From Scylla paramamosain (lineage: Eukaryota; Arthropoda; Malacostraca; Decapoda; Portunidae): a stretch of 64,000 bases of DNA. Of the stretch, positions 59,371-64,000 are shown piece by piece. The translations under genes and the position numbers were made by a program. The notes under the pieces are model-generated. The model saw nothing but the letters and a program-made list of their open reading frames with translations. It did not search any database and had not been told where the DNA came from. Location: NCBI RefSeq assembly GCF_035594125.1, contig NC_087172.1, positions 21,867,430-21,931,429 on the forward strand, read 5' to 3'. Position 1 is the first letter of the stretch; the number at the start of each line of letters is the position of its first letter.

Positions 59371-60260
59371 TTGTCGAAGGTACAGGGAGCCTTACAATTT
59401 CTTGCGTCTTTCCCGAACTCTTCATGGTAGTAGCAGAAACTAGAAGTCTCTGGCGTCTTACTGTTTGAACGCTGGCGGCGCGGGAAGTGGTGTCTGGAGG
59501 AAGAACGCGAACGTGAGTATGAGCGTTCTCTGACCTCTCTCCGAAGATCTCTCACTTCAAGTCTAAGCTGTGAGACGAGCTCAACAAGTTGCTTGGTACT
59601 GTCTTCTGCTGAGATGGAGGCTACTGCAGCTGGTTGACGTTGTGGAAGGGTAGCCATGAATTCATCGGCGAGAGTGGCAAGCTCGTCTACTGAGAGCTTG
59701 TTCTTGACAGTGAAGAGGCAGCGTTGAGTGTCAGGAGGCAGGCGTTGGTAGAACAGCTGTAAGAAGAGTTCCTTGTCGAAGGAGGTGTACTTGTCGCCAA
59801 GCAGCTTCTTCATGCGGCGAAAAAGGTCTGTGGGCTTTTCACCACCAAGTTCTTCTTGTGACAGAAGTTCCTGGAGGCGCCTCGACACTGTAGATGGTAG
59901 GCGTTGCAGAACAGCAGCTTTGAGGTCTTCATAGGGCGAAGCAGAAGTGCTGGGAGCACTGACGACATCAGCAACTTGTGAAAGAACGTCAGCTGGTAGT
60001 ACTGTAGAGGCCTTCACGAACTTGGTTAGACTTACTGTTATCTTGGAAGCCTTGAAGTTACATTCCAGGATGGAGAACCACGTGGAAGGGTCCTGGCTGA
60101 TGAACGGAGGAGCACTGAAGGCTACGGAGTCGACGTCATCAGGCATTGTGCTGAGTGGACCACCACGTGACTGTGTAAAGTACACTACAGGCGCCGGAAA
60201 GTCCGGGAGCCACAGCGATGAGGAGTGAAGGCGTGAGGCGCCGGTGTGACCGGGTGCCAC
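59343..60260 (-). CDS. gag: Gag polyprotein of the CsRn1-group element
   Basis: 305 codons in the longest frame. The likely true start is the Met at about residue 39 (MPDDVDSVAFSAPPF), since the preceding residues are low-complexity. It has a helical capsid-like region with DPSTWFSILECNFKASKI and LFRRMKKLLGDKYTSFDKEL, an Arg/Ser-rich stretch, then CYYHEEFGKDARNCKAPC near residues 274-291, a C-x2-H-x9-C-x3-C finger in place of the standard zinc knuckle. It ends in TAG at 59343, 18 nt after the slippery heptamer. Gag forms the particle and packages RNA. Confidence 0.88.
   Translation of the reverse strand: MAPGHTGASRLHSSSLWLPDFPAPVVYFTQSRGGPLSTMPDDVDSVAFSAPPFISQDPSTWFSILECNFKASKITVSLTKFVKASTVLPADVLSQVADVVSAPSTSASPYEDLKAAVLQRLPSTVSRRLQELLSQEELGGEKPTDLFRRMKKLLGDKYTSFDKELFLQLFYQRLPPDTQRCLFTVKNKLSVDELATLADEFMATLPQRQPAAVASISAEDSTKQLVELVSQLRLEVRDLRREVRERSYSRSRSSSRHHFPRRQRSNSKTPETSSFCYYHEEFGKDARNCKAPCTFDKSLNPNSEH
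59361..59367 (-). promoter_or_regulatory. -1 ribosomal frameshift slippery heptamer (U UUA AAC)
   Basis: Minus-strand TTTAAAC lies in the correct phase within gag (TCT-TTA-AAC). A -1 slip continues CCC CAA CAG CGA in the pol frame, which is open through to the protease. This is one of the most efficient known -1 signals. Any downstream stimulatory structure was not evaluated. Confidence 0.85.
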
Positions 60261-60770
60261 AGCGGTGAGAGATGCCGAATTGGGGCAATGTCACTTCACT
60301 CACCACGGAACGAACTGTACGTTATCCTTGACACCGCACTGTAAGTAATCCACAGATGACAGTGTTAATCCTGGGCGATGGACCGTAGGTAATCCCCAAT
60401 GAAGAGCTGTAGATGGAGGCGGGACGAGGCCAGTGCGAGGGCTCCAGGTAACAGCAGGAAACTGGAGGGGCCGGCAGAAGTTACGTGGAGGAGCGTCCGC
60501 GACTGGGAGAGACTGCTGGCCAGTGGCGAGGGCCAGCTGGAGAGTGCCGTGGGGTGCGGCGCCGTGAGGGCGGCCGGGCGGCGGGGGGCGGCATACGGGC
60601 GGCTGGGGGCGGCGGCCGGCGGGGTGGCGGCCGGGGTCTGCTGCTGGAGGCGGCGACACCGGCGAAGGGGCAGCTGCCGGAAGATTCGCCCGTAGCCGAC
60701 CGCGTCGCCTTGGCCGGGTGGTTGGAGGATAGCAGCAGGGTGGACTTGGCTGCTCACTCCGGAAAAACAA
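60261..60770 (-). other. GC-rich leader of the CsRn1-group element
   Basis: About 510 bp between the primer site and gag, very GC-rich at 60540-60700. Pro/Arg/Ala-rich reading frames span it on both strands but show no domain, so I regard them as composition effects. Confidence 0.6.
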
Positions 60771-60781
60771 CGGGGTCACCA
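60771..60781 (-). promoter_or_regulatory. tRNA-Trp-type primer binding site
   Basis: Minus-strand TGGTGACCCCG, two bases after the 5' LTR. It matches CCA plus the acceptor end of eukaryotic tRNA-Trp (TGGTGACCCCGACG...) over 11 bases and then diverges. Confidence 0.75.
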
Positions 60782-60783
60782 AT

Positions 60784-61270
60784 TGTAGCGAAGGTGAGGT
60801 GCTACTTGGCCGCCCGGAAGTTGCTCAAGCGAGAAGTGTAGGCTCCCAACTATGACTCTTAGTCATAGCAGTGTTTAGTCCTTGAAGGGTAACAATTTCC
60901 AGTATCATAACAGTGTAGTTCTGGCAAAGGAAACTTAGCCTGGGTATTCTCTGTTTATTCAGCAAAAACATGAACAATATATATAAAAATTACTTAACAT
61001 AACAAACGACACACACAAAATTATAGAAAAAGAGAGTGTATGTGTGTGTGTGTATATCTGTGTGAAGAAAGGAGTAATAAGATGTGTTGAGAAGATGTGT
61101 AACACATGTGTCAAAAAGCGTGCACAGAATGTGTACAAGTAAGAAAATGTATAAAGTGAGGACAGAAGAGATGAAAGACAAAAGTCTGTGCAGTAGAGAG
61201 AGTGAAAACGGAAGGGTGAAAATATAACAGAAAACGGAGTGCTAGGAGCGGTGACTTGTGTCCCGCTACA
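60784..61270 (-). repeat. 5' LTR of the CsRn1-group element
   Basis: 487 bp, about 99% identical to 55793-56277. Confidence 0.93.
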
Positions 61271-62315
61271 TTGGTATCCATGCGTTTTAGCGTTTTGGTG
61301 AGTATCACAAAAAGACACGTTTTTTGAAGTGTTTCTTTTCCCCATATAAGGTGCTTTGCATGCATTTTGGGTTTTTGGTACCTAACAATGTGAAATACAC
61401 CCAAACTCCTCGTTTTTGGTAATGTTCTGTTTCTCTATGTAGAGTTCCATCCTCGATATTTTGCGTTTTGTTAATCAAAAACACTCATTATACACATTTG
61501 TCAAATTGTCTTTCCCAATATAATGTGTTTTTGCATTTTTTGGGGGAGGCATTTTGGTACCTCATAATGTAAAAAAAGTCTCAAAACAGTCGTTATAGGT
61601 AATATTTTTTTCTGTTTCTCCATATAAAATGCTATTCATACGTTTAAGCGCCTCGGTACCTAAGGGAGAAGCACTTATACGTTTCTTGTAATATCGTTTG
61701 GTTCCCATATAGGATAATTTGCGTGCATTTTGACATTTTTTGGACATAAGCTCTAAAGCACTCATAATACACGTTTTTGGTAATGTTATTCTCTTTCCCC
61801 AAACAGGGTGTTTAGGATGCGTTTCAGCGTTTAAGTACGTAAAAAGCACAAAAACACTGAGAAGATACATTTTTGGTAATGTTGTTTTGTTTTTCATTAT
61901 AGCGTGATTTCCATACATTTTAGCATTTTGGTGGCAAATACACTGAAAAGACTCGTTTCTGTTGGTCATTTCGTTTCTCCATACTGAGTGATTTCCATGG
62001 ATTTTGCCATAGCTATAACTAACAATATGAAAAACACTGAAAATACAAGTTTTTGGTAATGTTATTCTGTTTCTCCAAATAGAGTGTTTTTCACGTGTTT
62101 TTGCGATTTGGTAACTAAGAAGCTAAAAATAAAAAAAAATTATGCATGTTTCTTTCCCCATACATGTCTTTTCTTTCCCCATACAGAATGGTTTGCATGC
62201 TTTTTGGCATTCTAATATCTAACGAGCTCAAACACACTCATAATGCACTTTTATCCTAACATTCTTTTTTTTTTTTTCCAAATCACCTGTTTTTCATTCT
62301 TTTTTTTTTTTTTTG

Positions 62316-62343
62316 CCTAACAAGGTGAAAACACCTTGTTAGG
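62316..62343. repeat. Perfect hairpin in the satellite (12-bp arms, 4-nt loop)
   Basis: CCTAACAAGGTG, AAAA, CACCTTGTTAGG. The left arm is a normal monomer word and the right arm is its inverted copy. Confidence 0.85.
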
Positions 62344-63210
62344 TTACGTTATTTTGTTAATGCTCTTCTGTTTCTCCACTTAGAGTGCTTTTTAGGCATT
62401 TTAGTGCTTTGGTACCTAACGAGCTCAGAAACACTTACAAAACATTTCTTTAATAGCAGTTTGTTTCGCAACTATAGATAATTTTGCCTACATTTTGGCT
62501 TCTTTGTATATAATACGCTGAAAACACTGAAAGTACACATATTTGTTAATGTTATTTTGTTTCTCCATAAAGGGCGTTTTGCATGCTATTTAGCGCTTTG
62601 GTACGTAAGAAGTCCAAAACACTCAAAAGACACATATTTGGTTATGTTGTTTAGTATTCCAGTATAGGATGCTTTCTATGTATTTTAGCGTTTTAGTGCC
62701 TAAAACTCTCAAAAAAAAAAAAAAAAAAAAAAAACACTGAAAAGACACGTTTCTGGTAATGTCTTAATTTTTCCACATAAAATGACTTGCATGCATTTTT
62801 TTGTGTGTGTTTTGGTACCTAACAATGTAAAAAAAAAAAAAAGTTTTTGGTAATGTTTTTTTTTTTTTTTTTCTATATATATAGCGTTATTTACCCGTTT
62901 TAGAGTTTTCGTACCTAAGAAGCTCAAAAACACTCATATCAGACGTTTCTCGTAATGTCCTTCTGTTTCCCCATATAGGGTGCTTTGCAGGCATGTTGGC
63001 GTTTTGGTACCTAACAATGTAAAAACACTCAAAACATATATTTTTGGTAATTTTGTCCTATTACTCCATATAAAGTGCAAATCAAGCGTTCTAACCTTTT
63101 GGCACCTAAGGAGTTTAGAAACACTTATAATACACGTTTCTTGTAATATTGTTTCGTTTTCCATATGGGATATTTTGCATGTATTTCGGCGTTTACGTAA
63201 CATGCTCAAA

Positions 63211-63250
63211 AACTTGAAGTTACAAGTTGAAAACTTGAAGTTACAAGTTT
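63211..63250. repeat. Local tandem duplication of a ~20-bp word in the satellite
   Basis: AACTTGAAGTTACAAGTT occurs twice in succession inside a class 3 monomer. Confidence 0.8.
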
Positions 63251-63770
63251 TTGGTAATGTTATTCTGCTTCTCCATAAACGACGTTTTTGCATGCATTTT
63301 AGCGTTTTGGTGCGTAAGAAGCTCAAAAACACCCAAAGGCCCGTTTTTGGTAATGTTGCATTCCACTGTATTCCATGCACTTGCATTCACATGCATTCCA
63401 ATATACGCTGACTTCCATAGATTTTAGCATTTTGATTCCTAAAATTCTGATTAATACTGAAGGGCATGTTTCTCTGTTTATGTCGTTTTTTCCCCATATA
63501 AAGTGCTTGGCATGCATTTTGGCGTTCTGGTACCTAACAATGTTAATAACGCTCAATACACACGTTTTTGGTAATGTTCTGTTTCTACATATAGAGTGCT
63601 GATATTCACGCATTTTAGCGTTTTGTTTACTAAAAATATCAATAACACTTATAATAACGCATGTTTCTGGTAATATTGTTTTGTTTTACATTATAAGATT
63701 TTTTTTTTCTTTGCATGCGTTTTCCCTTTTCTGTACGTAAAAAGCTGAAAAATAACTGAATGATAACGAT

Positions 63771-64000
63771 TTAACGTATAAATGCAAAGCTCCCTATATG
63801 GGGAAACAAAGGATGTTACGAGAAATATATATTATGAGCGTGAATGAGCGTTTTTTATTTACATTGTTAGGTAACAAAACGCCAAAATGGATTCAAAGCA
63901 CTCTATATAGGGAAAGGACAGATACGTGTGATTTGAGTGTTTTTGATCGTGTTAGGCACCAAAATGCTTAAAAGTATGAAAAGCTCCCTTTAAAGGATTA
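63771..64000 (-). repeat. Satellite array, inverted orientation
   Basis: From about 63771 the landmarks appear as reverse complements: CCCTATATGGGGAAAC, TTGTTAGGTAACAAAACGCC, and GTGTTAGGCACCAAAATGC. Monomers therefore run on the opposite strand to the window end. Confidence 0.88.

Larger units (their letters stand above)
55793..61270 (-). mobile_element. Near-intact CsRn1-group Ty3/gypsy LTR retrotransposon
   Basis: 5478 bp on the minus strand, inserted in the satellite. LTRs are 485 and 487 bp with TGTAGCG...CGCTACA ends. They differ at about four to five bases plus a 2-bp GT/TA-repeat indel (roughly 99% identical). The primer site next to the 5' LTR reads TGGTGACCCCG, matching the tRNA-Trp 3' end. 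Gag ends with an unusual C-x2-H-x9-C-x3-C finger. Both traits are typical of the CsRn1 clade. Gag and pol are intact and linked by a slippery site. There is no env. Flanks are CTGG and TTGG, an imperfect 4-bp target duplication. Confidence 0.92.
61271..63770 (+). repeat. Satellite array, continuation after the LTR element
   Basis: Same 96-bp monomers and class order as the main block. 62800-63530 reads 1-2-1-2-3-4-5-1, a higher-order unit with an extra 1-2 pair. Removing the LTR element and one 4-bp target copy restores a correctly spaced monomer. Confidence 0.9.

Noticed and set aside
60300..60841. Pro/Arg/Ala-rich frames on both strands in the CsRn1 element leader
   Set aside because: Very GC-rich sequence gives long frames by chance on both strands, with no conserved motif.

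Overview
This is an arthropod nuclear sequence, most likely from a decapod crustacean and possibly a crab. The reasons are extreme microsatellite density (TA, CT, CA, GA and trinucleotide runs, many over 80 bp), dispersed GGTTA repeats matching the arthropod TTAGG telomere unit, spliced genes with long introns, and a transposon-BS-like LINE of a type common in decapods. There is no bacterial gene organisation. The organism call is inference. All positions were read by eye.

Layout. 1-6.2 kb: simple repeats and a cluster of short elements with terminal inverted repeats (a MITE-like family, about 10 copies or fragments up to 12.8 kb). 6.2-15.3 kb: the 3' part of a host gene on the minus strand, five phase-consistent exons encoding TM4 to the C-terminus of a class C orphan receptor of the GPR158/GPR179 (insect Smog-like) family. 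Its introns carry a LINE fragment with an RNase H domain, a 1-kb polypurine tract and many microsatellites. 15.9-17.4 kb: a 5'-truncated CR1-like LINE. 20.4-25.7 kb: a decayed two-ORF LINE on the minus strand, split by a second copy of the same CR1-like LINE (24.1-25.2 kb).

26.6-35.7 kb: a complete, apparently very young Ty3/gypsy-type retroelement. Its two 678-bp LTRs are identical by eye, it has a 4-bp target duplication, and it has three uninterrupted genes: gag, pol and a third ORF with the layout of a class I envelope fusion protein (signal peptide, furin-type site, fusion-peptide-like segment, C-terminal anchor). It is in effect an endogenous-retrovirus-like or errantivirus-like element. 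36.1-37.6 kb: a 5'-truncated BS-like LINE on the minus strand.

39.2-64.0 kb: a large satellite array of degenerate 96-bp monomers, mostly arranged as a five-monomer higher-order unit (about 480 bp). It contains embedded TA and CT microsatellites and small inversions, and its orientation switches near 63.77 kb. A second, near-intact LTR retrotransposon (55.79-61.27 kb, minus strand) sits in the array. Its tRNA-Trp-like primer site and C-H-C-C Gag finger place it in the CsRn1 group, and a textbook UUUAAAC slippery site joins gag to pol.

Most of the window is therefore mobile and satellite DNA around the 3' end of one host receptor gene. The strongest candidates for something undescribed are the intact envelope-bearing retroelement and the 96-bp higher-order satellite.
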